Assembly: GCA_902801805.1 (NCBI GenBank)
Contig: CADCJP010000055.1
Coordinates: 1 to 8,293, forward strand
Reading direction: 5' to 3'
Length of the DNA: 8,293 nucleotides
DNA from: an uncultured Erysipelotrichaceae bacterium
GTDB lineage: Bacteria; Bacillota_I; Bacilli_A; RFN20; CAG-826
A program made the position numbers and the translations under genes. Below, one piece after another: positions 1 through 6,083 of the stretch (position 1 is the stretch's first letter; each line of letters starts with the position of its first letter). The notes below the pieces were generated by a model. That model did not search any database, was not told the origin of the DNA, and saw only the letters and a program-made list of their open reading frames with translations.

Positions 1-501
1 AAGATGACGATGGTCTTCCAAAGCTTTAATCTCTTTAATAATATGGATTCTTTAAGAAACTGCACTATCGCGCAGACAAGAGTCTTAAAACGCAATCATG
101 AAGAAGCTAAAGAGAGAGCGATTAAAGAGTTAACTAAAGTAAATATGCAAGATAGAATGAATTATCGTCCACGCGCTCTTTCTGGTGGGCAAAAGCAACG
201 TGTCGCTATCGCACGTGCGTTATGTCTGGATCCTGAAATCATATTATTCGATGAACCCACTAGTGCGTTAGACCCAGAAATGGTTAATGAAGTATTAGAA
301 GTTATGAAGAAGCTCGCTAATGAAGGTAGAACCATGATCGTGGTCACTCATGAAATGAACTTTGCTAAGAACGTCGCTAATAAGGTGATATTTATGGATG
401 AAGGATATATCGTGGAAAGCGGAGATAGTAAATCATTTTTCAATCATCCAAAAGAAGAAAGAACTAAGGCTTTTTTAAAGAAAGCAAATATTAATTTTTA
501 A
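1..501 (+). CDS. Polar amino acid ABC transporter, ATP-binding subunit (5' end outside window)
   Basis: This is the nucleotide-binding subunit of an ABC importer; it hydrolyses ATP on the inner face of the membrane to drive uptake. The reading frame is open from base 1, so the start codon and Walker A loop lie upstream. What remains contains, in order, the Q-loop (MVFQSFNLF, about residues 4-12), the ABC signature LSGGQKQR, Walker [12 protein letters not shown] with its catalytic Glu and D-loop, and the switch His in VVTHE. The Q-loop wording and the C-terminal layout ([10 protein letters not shown], then a FFNHP-like segment and a short FLKKA tail) match the GlnQ/ArtP/HisP branch for polar amino acids. 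The exact substrate cannot be read from this piece, and the permease and binding protein are not in the window. The gene ends with TAA at 499-501. The family assignment is firm; the substrate class is inferred. Confidence 0.92.
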   Translation, partial: KMTMVFQSFNLFNNMDSLRNCTIAQTRVLKRNHEEAKERAIKELTKVNMQDRMNYRPRALSGGQKQRVAIARALCLDPEIILFDEPTSALDPEMVNEVLEVMKKLANEGRTMIVVTHEMNFAKNVANKVIFMDEGYIVESGDSKSFFNHPKEERTKAFLKKANINF

Positions 502-509
502 TAAAAATA

Positions 510-536
510 TTCACATTCGGCATTATTTTCTATAAA
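510..536 (+). promoter_or_regulatory. Possible promoter for the Hc1-like gene
   Basis: TTCACA (510-515) differs by one base from the -35 consensus, and TATAAA (531-536) differs by one base from the -10 consensus. The spacer is 15 bp, shorter than the usual 17. Transcription would start near 543, giving a leader of about 30 nt that carries the ribosome site. It lies directly after the stop of the ABC gene and would let the small basic protein be made independently of the transporter. Confidence 0.35.
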
Positions 537-574
537 GTAAAAGTTAGAAAGGCAAAAAACTAGAGGAAATTATA

Positions 575-745
575 ATGTCAACTTTAGAACAAATTAAAGC
601 AGCATACGAAGCATTCGTCGCTGAAAACGAAAAATTCGTTGAAAAAGGCAATAAAGCCGCAGCTGGTCGTGCTCGTAAAGCTCTTAGCGAATTAGCAAAA
701 CTCTGCAAAGTTCGCCGTCAAGAAATCCTTGCTGAAAAGGAATAA
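575..745 (+). CDS. Histone H1-like (Hc1 family) small basic protein
   Basis: This complete 56-residue ORF begins MSTLEQIKAAYEAF and ends in EILAEKE. It contains the run EKGNKAAAGRARKALSELAK, which resembles the core of Hc1-type histone H1-like proteins (family core roughly NKAAGTRARKALxEL), short Lys/Arg/Ala-rich helices thought to bind DNA. No other domain, signal peptide or membrane segment is present, so it should be cytoplasmic or nucleoid-associated. An AGAGGAAA ribosome site about 7 nt before the ATG fixes the start. All four Arg codons are CGT/CGC and both Phe codons TTC, unlike the AGA-rich neighbouring glyA, which suggests selection for high expression. A strong terminator follows. 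The family call is from memory of the motif; DNA binding is inferred. It contains a Cys (in AKLCK), which is unusual for this motif as I remember it. Confidence 0.75.
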   Translation: MSTLEQIKAAYEAFVAENEKFVEKGNKAAAGRARKALSELAKLCKVRRQEILAEKE

Positions 746-769
746 GAATTACTTTCTTAAAACTAGAAT

Positions 770-802
770 AAGAACTTTCTTTAAAAGAGAGTTCTTTTCT
801 TT
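770..802 (+). terminator. Rho-independent terminator after the Hc1-like gene
   Basis: The arms 770-781 and 785-796 pair over 12 bp (AAGAACTTTCTT with AAGAGAGTTCTT, one T-G pair) around a 3-nt loop, followed by TTCTTT. It lies 24 bp after the stop of the small gene and 38 bp before glyA, so it should make the small gene monocistronic and separate it from glyA. Confidence 0.75.
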
Positions 803-839
803 AATGTTTTCCAGTAATATAAAGAAAAGGTGATTACAT

Positions 840-2048
840 ATGGATAAAGAATTAAATAGACTTGTGCTTTTGGAACAAGAAAGACAAAACAGAGGCATTG
901 AACTCATCGCTAGTGAAAACTACGCTAGTCAAGATGTAAGAGATATGTGTGCTTCTATCCTCACTAATAAATACGCGGAAGGTTTCCCTGGTCATAGATA
1001 TTATGGGGGCTGTGAAGTCGTTGATGAGATTGAAAATCTCGCCATTGATAGAGTATGTAAATTATTTGGTAGTAAATACGCTAACGTTCAACCACATAGT
1101 GGCTCACAAGCTAACGCTGCCGCTTATAGAGCATTACTTCCAGATGGTGGCAAGATTCTTTCTTTAGTGCTTAATGACGGTGGTCATTTAACACATGGTT
1201 CTCCTGTTTCTTTCTCATCCCATTTGTATTCATTCGTGCATTATCCACTTAATAATGGCCATCTAGATTATGAGGCGATTGAAAAGATTGCTTTAGAAGA
1301 GAAACCAAATCTCATCTTAGCCGGCTATAGTTCATACCCATATACCATCGATTTCAAAAGATTTAAAGAAATCGCGGATAAAGTTGGTGCCTATTTTATG
1401 GTCGATATGGCGCATATCGCGGGTTTAATTGCCGCAGGTTTACATCCTAATCCAGTCCCATACGCTGATGTCGTGACTTCCACCACTCACAAAACCTTAA
1501 GAGGTCCAAGAGGTGGTATTATTCTCACTAACAGTGAAGAACTCATTAAACGTATTAATTCTGCGATCTTCCCATATTATCAAGGTGGACCATTAGAACA
1601 TATTATTGCCGCTAAAGCAGTTTGCTTTAAAGAAGCGATGACTGATGATTTTAAAAAATATGCTAAACAAGTGATGATTAACACTAAAGCGTGTGCCGAT
1701 AAGCTCCAAGAATTAGGGGCTAAAGTCTCAGGCACTGATAATCACTTATTCTTAGTTAATGTTTTAGATACATATGGTATAAACGGCAAAGAAGCCCAAT
1801 TAGCGTTAGAGGATATTAATATCACCACTAATAAGAATATGATTCCTAACGATACATTATCCCCTGCTAAAACAAGTGGTTTGCGTTTAGGTTTTGCTGC
1901 AGTCACCACTAGAGGCTGCACTAAAGAACAAGCGGAAGAAGTAGCTTTGATTATTCATCAATACTTAAGCAAACAAATAGATAATAAAAAGGCTAGAGAA
2001 CTAGTCTCTAACGTTGTTAGTAGCTGGAAGCAAATCCAAGACATTTAA
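840..2048 (+). CDS. glyA: Serine hydroxymethyltransferase
   Basis: This PLP enzyme interconverts serine and glycine while passing a one-carbon unit to tetrahydrofolate, feeding purine, thymidylate and methionine synthesis in the cytoplasm. At 402 residues it is complete, close to or slightly under the usual 410-420. Visible family blocks are IELIASENYAS (20-30), YAEGFPGHRYYGG (45-57, with the conserved Tyr and catalytic Glu47), DMAHIAGLIAAG (189-200, Asp189 for the PLP ring nitrogen) and TSTTHKTLRGPRGG (213-226), where Lys218 forms the Schiff base. QGGPLEHIIAAKAV and SGLRLG (Arg349, substrate carboxylate) also match. An AAAGG ribosome site lies before the ATG. One oddity is LGFAAVTTRG near 350, where the family usually has IGTPAxTTRG. 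It stands alone between two terminators. Confidence 0.97.
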   Translation: MDKELNRLVLLEQERQNRGIELIASENYASQDVRDMCASILTNKYAEGFPGHRYYGGCEVVDEIENLAIDRVCKLFGSKYANVQPHSGSQANAAAYRALLPDGGKILSLVLNDGGHLTHGSPVSFSSHLYSFVHYPLNNGHLDYEAIEKIALEEKPNLILAGYSSYPYTIDFKRFKEIADKVGAYFMVDMAHIAGLIAAGLHPNPVPYADVVTSTTHKTLRGPRGGIILTNSEELIKRINSAIFPYYQGGPLEHIIAAKAVCFKEAMTDDFKKYAKQVMINTKACADKLQELGAKVSGTDNHLFLVNVLDTYGINGKEAQLALEDINITTNKNMIPNDTLSPAKTSGLRLGFAAVTTRGCTKEQAEEVALIIHQYLSKQIDNKKARELVSNVVSSWKQIQDI

Positions 2049-2092
2049 TTTTGCATCAAATCCTATTTAATTGTCTTGAATAATTAAAAGAT

Positions 2093-2123
2093 TAAAAAAG
2101 CCAAGATTTAATTTACTTGGCTT
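2093..2123. terminator. Shared terminator between glyA and the convergent membrane-protein gene
   Basis: AAGCCAAG (2098-2105) pairs perfectly with CTTGGCTT (2116-2123) around a 10-nt AT loop. A run of six A bases at 2094-2099 gives a U-run on the minus-strand transcript, so it fits best as the terminator of the gene ending at 2141. The + side has only a weak T tail (TTAATTCATTT) but may also stop glyA transcripts. Confidence 0.65.
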
Positions 2124-2140
2124 AATTCATTTATCGCTTA

Positions 2141-3052
2141 CTACTTTTTGATTTTGTTTTTGATAAGGATGATTGCTTCTTCAGGCACATCCTTTTTATC
2201 AAATGTGAAGGCCACTAATTGTTTATTAACAATAGCTTTACAGAATAGATACTCTTTCGTTTCGAAATATTTTAATTTATCAAAAGGCGCTTTAGTGCTA
2301 ATTGTCATATCAAGATGTTGGTTATTAAGATCTTGATTTAATACAGTATAGCTTTCTAAATAATCAGGATAGATTCTTGTTCCAAGGTCTATTGGTTTAA
2401 GTTTCTTTTGATGATTATTAAGCACTAAAACAATAAGGAAGAACAAAAGCGTAAAGAAGACAAGTAATGCACCACTCATAATAGCAGCGGCAATGACACC
2501 AATGAGCAAATTCTTCATATTCGTTAATAAGCCAACAATAAAGATCGCTACTGTGCCTAAAACCCAAATAAAGAGTAAACCAGAAGCGGAAGTATAACCT
2601 TGTAATAACAAAGTCTTTTTAAATGTTGGATTATGTTTTTCTTTAAATTCGTATTCAACATCAAGTGAATTATCACTCTTTTCATTTAAATGAACAGATA
2701 AGTTACCAATTGCAGATGAAACAGTCTCTTCTTGTTGTTCTTTGCTTTGTTCCTTATTTGTTTCGATATAGATAGGCGCACCTTTATTCTTTTTAGCCCG
2801 TCCTTTAGCGATAAAGAACATAATTAAATCAACAGTAAAGATAATAAAGAAGAATATGGTGATTAAAATAGCCACCACTAGGGCAATCATAATACCGTTA
2901 GCGACTGGATCTTCTTGTAAGTTATCAGTTTTAGAATTAAGCGCGGCAATGATGGATGCGATAAATAAAGCGTTTGAAATAAAAAGAGTCACAAAAAAGG
3001 AAATAAAACAAAACTTGTGACCTTTAGATTTAAAGTAAGGAGTGTAGTACAT
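2141..3052 (-). CDS. Four-helix membrane protein of unknown function
   Basis: I do not recognise this 303-residue protein with certainty. Hydrophobic segments at about 14-38, 53-82, 156-176 and 181-211 form two helical pairs. A polar, charged linker (83-155, rich in Lys, Glu and Gln) separates them, and a soluble tail of about 90 residues follows. The tail (FETKEYLFCKAIVNKQLVAF, then FDKKDVPEEAIILIKN) has the layout of YcxB-like membrane proteins, where a helix pair precedes a small beta-rich domain; this is a weak resemblance only. No signal-peptide cleavage or lipobox is seen. The ATG begins 2 bp after the stop of the acyltransferase gene, so the two are almost certainly co-transcribed and translationally coupled, suggesting a shared envelope role. 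A terminator follows the TAG stop. Confidence 0.85.
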   Translation of the reverse strand: MYYTPYFKSKGHKFCFISFFVTLFISNALFIASIIAALNSKTDNLQEDPVANGIMIALVVAILITIFFFIIFTVDLIMFFIAKGRAKKNKGAPIYIETNKEQSKEQQEETVSSAIGNLSVHLNEKSDNSLDVEYEFKEKHNPTFKKTLLLQGYTSASGLLFIWVLGTVAIFIVGLLTNMKNLLIGVIAAAIMSGALLVFFTLLFFLIVLVLNNHQKKLKPIDLGTRIYPDYLESYTVLNQDLNNQHLDMTISTKAPFDKLKYFETKEYLFCKAIVNKQLVAFTFDKKDVPEEAIILIKNKIKK

Positions 3053-3054
3053 AG

Positions 3055-4377
3055 TTATTTCTTCTCTAATTCAGTACCCTTGTACATATAATCGTTCCAA
3101 GGGAAATTTTTCCACGTATTAAAGTGTAATCTATGCATCTCCTCAACGACAAGAATTATCTTGCCCACGACATGATTTTTTGGGATAAAATCGTAAATCT
3201 GTTCATTAACAGCGAGCGCAAATTGGGTGAGATCATTTTCAATAATTGGTGAATAGATGACACTATAGGATAAGTCGAAGTGCCATGGTTCGTTGTTTTT
3301 AATACCATCAAAGTGGATACCATCATGGTCAAATCTGATCTTACCATGTCCACATGGGATAGATGTTTTAGTGTTATCTTTGACTGGTTTATATGTTGGT
3401 AGTTCCCCTAAATCCACTTCTTCTTCCATAAAGAAGTCTTTATTATCTCTAATTTCATGGATGACATTAACTCTTTCCCAGTCCACCCAATCAGTTGGGG
3501 TTTCAAAGACTTTGCAAGTATCATCAAATGGATGAAGGTCATAATAATCATCCATAATCGCCCCATTACCGCATTCTAAACATCTAATGTATCGATGTGC
3601 AGCGTCCATACGCATTTCTTTACCACACTTAGGGCATTTATAGAGCATATCTTGCATATTGGTCATGATACGACCTTTGCTCTTATATTTGATACGTGCG
3701 GTCTTATTCCATTTATAATCATCGTGATGGAAAGCTTCATTGATTTTTAAATCAATTTGTTCTGGCGTCATTTCTTTTAAATCTTCAGGAGTGAAGAGTA
3801 ATGACAAAGTGGCGTTAACTTTACCAATACGGTCATCAATACAAACTTTATGGGAGGTGAGATAAGCACCCTCTAACTTCATAAAGTAAACAGGGATACG
3901 GTAGTATTTTAAGAATCTACCTGTACCAGGAACGATTGGTTGATTATGACCAAAGATGGATGATGTACCTTCTGGAGCAAAAGCGATTGTGCCACCACTT
4001 TTGATGATACGGTCCATCGCTCTAATGCTCTTAGGGTCATTAGTGAAGTTCTTCTTTGGAATAACTTGCGCTTGTTTAAATAGCCAAACGAATTTCTTTC
4101 TAAAGAATTCTTGATAACCAGCGAGCATATTAAATTTATGTGGGGCAATAAGATTCTTTAAGAATAAATAGTCTCTTCTAGATTGATGGTTCCAAATAAT
4201 AAAAGCGGGACCTTTATATTTATTAATATCGTCAATCTTCTTATAAGTAACGTGATATTTAGGACCAAAGAATGGTAGTCTAGCGAGAACGCCATAAAAG
4301 AACCACGCGAGGTTACCTGGTGTCTTATATTCTCTTTTAGCGAGTTGTTCTGCGATAGCAAGTTTTTCTTTAGCCAT
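3055..4377 (-). CDS. PlsC-type 1-acylglycerol-phosphate acyltransferase-like protein with C-terminal zinc ribbon
   Basis: The 440-residue product starts with a LPLAT/PlsC acyltransferase domain (about 25-200). Motif I is NHQSRRD with His64 and Asp69, the catalytic HX4D pair. Motif III is FAPEGTSS around Glu136, and GRFLKYYRIPVYFMKLEGAY matches the later conserved block. Such enzymes move acyl groups to phospholipid precursors at the inner membrane. A second part is unusual: CPKC (248-251) and CLEC (266-269) form a four-Cys zinc ribbon, followed by about 170 residues rich in predicted beta strands, including a segment at 346-415 that could be a PH-like fold (inference). Plain PlsC proteins are about 200-250 residues, so this is an extended variant. 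No clear ribosome site precedes the ATG; a TATATT lies only 3 nt upstream. The gene leads a two-gene operon with the membrane protein downstream. The acyl acceptor is unknown. Confidence 0.88.
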   Translation of the reverse strand: MAKEKLAIAEQLAKREYKTPGNLAWFFYGVLARLPFFGPKYHVTYKKIDDINKYKGPAFIIWNHQSRRDYLFLKNLIAPHKFNMLAGYQEFFRKKFVWLFKQAQVIPKKNFTNDPKSIRAMDRIIKSGGTIAFAPEGTSSIFGHNQPIVPGTGRFLKYYRIPVYFMKLEGAYLTSHKVCIDDRIGKVNATLSLLFTPEDLKEMTPEQIDLKINEAFHHDDYKWNKTARIKYKSKGRIMTNMQDMLYKCPKCGKEMRMDAAHRYIRCLECGNGAIMDDYYDLHPFDDTCKVFETPTDWVDWERVNVIHEIRDNKDFFMEEEVDLGELPTYKPVKDNTKTSIPCGHGKIRFDHDGIHFDGIKNNEPWHFDLSYSVIYSPIIENDLTQFALAVNEQIYDFIPKNHVVGKIILVVEEMHRLHFNTWKNFPWNDYMYKGTELEKK

Positions 4378-4413
4378 AATAATATACGGTTTAATATCTT
4401 AAACAATTATTAG

Positions 4414-4432
4414 AAAAAAGAAAGTCTTTTTT
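4414..4432 (-). terminator. Weak AT-rich hairpin after the 129-residue gene
   Basis: AAAAAAGA (4414-4421) pairs with TCTTTTTT (4425-4432) around a 3-nt loop. On the minus strand it lies about 30 bp after the stop at 4463 and before the acyltransferase ATG. With only one G-C pair it is a weak terminator and might equally be part of an AT-rich promoter region. Confidence 0.3.
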
Positions 4433-4462
4433 ATTAAAAATAAAAGTACTTACTTGTGATAT

Positions 4463-4852
4463 TTAGAACTCTGTGGTTTTAACTTTTGAGGTTCTTTTAG
4501 CCACTGATAAGCCTAAAGAGCTCACTGCTTTAAGGAATTTATTCACTTCTTTACGGTCATTAACCATATAGTAGAATTCAAAGAAATATAAACGGCCATA
4601 GTTAGATAAATCCGCGAGGCCTTTTAATGTTTCATCTAAAACAATATCGTATTTGTTCACTTTAAAACGCTTCTTAATGACATAGTGATACGCCCCATTA
4701 TTTTTATCTGTTGGACGATGGTCATCATAAATAAAAAACTCATCTTCGGTGACCGCGAGAGCGGCTTGAGAAAACAGTTCATTTTCCCCGAATTGAAATA
4801 AGCCAGAAATCAAAGCGTTTACCTTATCGTATTCGTCGAGAGTGATTTTCAT
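4463..4852 (-). CDS. Small hypothetical protein, possibly PH-like
   Basis: I do not recognise this 129-residue protein. It has no signal peptide and no membrane segment. A short N-terminal helix (MKITLDEYDKVNALISGLF) is followed by what looks like beta strands (ALAVTEDEFFIYDD, then YHYVIKKRFKVNKYDIVLDE and GRLYFFEFYY) and a closing amphipathic helix (KEVNKFLKAVSSLGL). This strand-then-helix order, with an ALAVTEDEFF-like first hairpin, resembles bacterial PH-like domains, but that is inference from pattern alone. No Shine-Dalgarno sequence precedes the ATG; instead TATAAT lies 6 nt before it, so the mRNA may be leaderless. It is divergent from the nfu remnant and separated from the acyltransferase operon by 85 bp. 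Confidence 0.75.
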   Translation of the reverse strand: MKITLDEYDKVNALISGLFQFGENELFSQAALAVTEDEFFIYDDHRPTDKNNGAYHYVIKKRFKVNKYDIVLDETLKGLADLSNYGRLYFFEFYYMVNDRKEVNKFLKAVSSLGLSVAKRTSKVKTTEF

Positions 4853-4858
4853 ATCAAT

Positions 4859-4864
4859 ATTATA
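4859..4864 (-). promoter_or_regulatory. -10 box placed for a leaderless transcript
   Basis: Perfect TATAAT on the minus strand lies exactly 6 nt before the ATG at 4852. With the usual 6-8 nt from -10 box to start site, transcription would begin at or next to the A of the ATG. No convincing -35 element is seen 17 bp upstream, where the DNA is an A/T tract. The sequence between box and start is ATTGAT, with no ribosome site. Confidence 0.45.
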
Positions 4865-4894
4865 TAGTATTAAAAATATTTTTTTGCGTTTAAG

Positions 4895-4923
4895 TGAACA
4901 TTTTTATTTGATTGTGCTAATAT
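4895..4923 (+). promoter_or_regulatory. Possible promoter for nfu and tRNA-Gln
   Basis: TGAACA (4895-4900) and TAATAT (4918-4923) are separated by 17 bp. Each matches four of six consensus bases. The start site would be near 4930, only a few nt before the ATG at 4936. No separate promoter is evident for the tRNA, which lies one base after the nfu stop, so this could drive both. Confidence 0.35.
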
Positions 4924-4935
4924 CTTAACTTGGAT

Positions 4936-5150
4936 ATGAAAGACGATACAGAAAAACTCATTATTGCGACACTAGATAAAATCAGACATTTCCTTCAAAG
5001 AGAGACGGTGTGGTTTATGTTACTCTCCATGGTGCTTGCCAGGATTGTGCCTACGCGAATAATGACATTAAAGATCTTGTTGAAGTCATTCTTCAAGAAG
5101 AAGTACCAGGTGTGACTGAAGTCCGCTTATACGACCCAAACCAAGACTAA
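4936..5150 (+). pseudogene. NifU-like (Nfu) iron-sulfur scaffold gene with deletion and frameshift
   Basis: Nfu proteins hold and hand over Fe-S clusters through a C-x2-C pair. The first frame reads MKDDTEKLIIATLDKIRHFL then QRE, a typical Nfu N-terminus. After about base 5003 the family resumes one frame back as DGVVYVTLHGACQDCAYANN and continues to EEVPGVTEVRLYDPNQD, stopping with TAA at 5148-5150. The CQDC cluster pair is intact. Missing is the segment that normally reads about GGDxxxVxxx between LQRD and DGVV, roughly 11 codons; neither frame holds it, so simple slippage cannot restore a normal protein. The first frame alone would run to 5115 with unrelated sequence. This is either a real pseudogene or a sequence error. 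A TTG at 4930 is an alternative start, but the ATG at 4936 gives the family-like N-terminus. The tRNA follows by one base. Confidence 0.8.
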
Positions 5151-5151
5151 T

Positions 5152-5226
5152 TGGGGTGTCGCCAAGCGGTAAGGCAGTGGACTCTGAATTCACCATTCAC
5201 TGGTTCGATCCCAGTCACCCCAGCCA
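5152..5226 (+). tRNA. tRNA-Gln, anticodon CTG
   Basis: A full cloverleaf can be drawn. The acceptor stem TGGGGTG pairs with CACCCCA (5216-5222). The D arm is GCCAAGCGGTAAGGC. The anticodon stem GTGGA/TTCAC encloses the loop CTCTGAA, giving anticodon CTG for the Gln codon CAG. The T arm ACTGG/CCAGT encloses TTCGATC. Discriminator G5223 is followed by an encoded CCA. It starts one base after the nfu stop codon and is followed by a strong hairpin, so it may be processed from a shared transcript. Confidence 0.96.
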
Positions 5227-5234
5227 AGAAAAGA

Positions 5235-5262
5235 AAAACACCTTTCAAACGAAGGGTGTTTT
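5235..5262. terminator. Two-way terminator after tRNA-Gln and the repeat-protein gene
   Basis: AAAACACCTTTC (5235-5246) pairs with GAAGGGTGTTTT (5251-5262) over 12 bp with one T-G pair and a 4-nt loop. The + strand is followed by AATTTTATATTT. The minus strand is followed by TTTTTCTTTTCTT. It lies between the tRNA end at 5226 and the minus-strand stop at 5267, so it serves both convergent transcripts. Confidence 0.85.
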
Positions 5263-5266
5263 AATT

Positions 5267-6079
5267 TTATATTTCTTGGAATAGTTCCGGATGTTGCTCC
5301 GCTAAACGGGCAACGAAGATATTATAAATAGTCATCGAATCCTTATTAGAAATTGAATAAGTGTAATCGATTTCAATGAGCTTATTATCTGCGTCTTTAA
5401 ATGCGTATCTAAGTCCAACAAAGAAATAAATGGCGTCTTGATCATACTTATTTAAGATGAATTCCCATTTTGGTGAGGAAGTATTAATTCTTGCGGTATG
5501 ACCTTTTGTGAACAATGTGTCATTAGGCTCTAATGTATAAGTTAAATGGCTGATAGTTACCAAATCTTCCATTTTAAGAGTTATATTGTGATATTCACCA
5601 CGGTAATAGAAGGTGCATTTATCATTATCCGCGGTCACCACATTTTCAAAGAAGTGTTCAATCTTGCCATCTTCATATTCAGCATAGAAGATTTCCGGAC
5701 GCTGATATTTGAAAATAGATAATGCAGTTTCATAGATTTCATAACCGTCTTCATTACTTACTGTGTAGTAATAATCGATGATATGTTCAATTTCATAAGG
5801 ATCTTTAAACTTGAATGATAGTTTGATTGAATAATCTTTATTGTTTTCTAAATCACCATATAACTTGAATGTCCAAGGATTGATGGTGTTTCCAAGCACA
5901 AATATCTCAGGCTGCTCGACGAGCGCTTCTTCTTCGACTTGGGTATATGTATATCCGCCATACGTCTCTAATTTTTTAGCGTCAAAGTTGAAGTAATATT
6001 TAACGCTATTATGGCTAATGGTTGCTAAATCGAAGTTTCCAAAGGCATCTTTAGCCTTAAAGAAATTATTGAGCACCAT
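5267..6079 (-). CDS. C-terminal part of a split tandem-repeat surface protein
   Basis: This 270-residue open frame has no signal peptide, and its ATG at 6077-6079 has no ribosome site; it begins in mid-repeat. It is best read as the distal half of the lipoprotein-like gene starting at 7298, cut by foreign sequence. It holds two repeat units: FF at 6-7, Trp at 69 and FKD at 91-93 in the first; FF at 143-144, Trp at 205 and FKD at 227-229 in the second, a period of about 137 residues. Shared wording includes KDPYEIEHIIDYYYTVSNED against KDADNKLIEIDYTYSISNKD, and YQRPEIF against EQHPELF. The units look mostly beta-stranded with a helix near the end. The family is not one I can name. It ends at the shared terminator. 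Any separate translation of this piece is doubtful. Confidence 0.75.
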   Translation of the reverse strand: MVLNNFFKAKDAFGNFDLATISHNSVKYYFNFDAKKLETYGGYTYTQVEEEALVEQPEIFVLGNTINPWTFKLYGDLENNKDYSIKLSFKFKDPYEIEHIIDYYYTVSNEDGYEIYETALSIFKYQRPEIFYAEYEDGKIEHFFENVVTADNDKCTFYYRGEYHNITLKMEDLVTISHLTYTLEPNDTLFTKGHTARINTSSPKWEFILNKYDQDAIYFFVGLRYAFKDADNKLIEIDYTYSISNKDSMTIYNIFVARLAEQHPELFQEI

Positions 6080-6083
6080 AGAC

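Noticed and set aside
803..839. Promoter for glyA (TAATAT at 815-820)
   Set aside because: The expected -35 position falls in the terminator arm (TTCTTT) and matches consensus poorly, so I cannot support it, although glyA must have a promoter nearby if the terminator is efficient.
4996..5010. Programmed -1 frameshift in nfu
   Set aside because: CAAAGAGAGAC holds no slippery heptamer, and the missing GGD segment is absent from both frames, so frameshifting would not make a normal protein.
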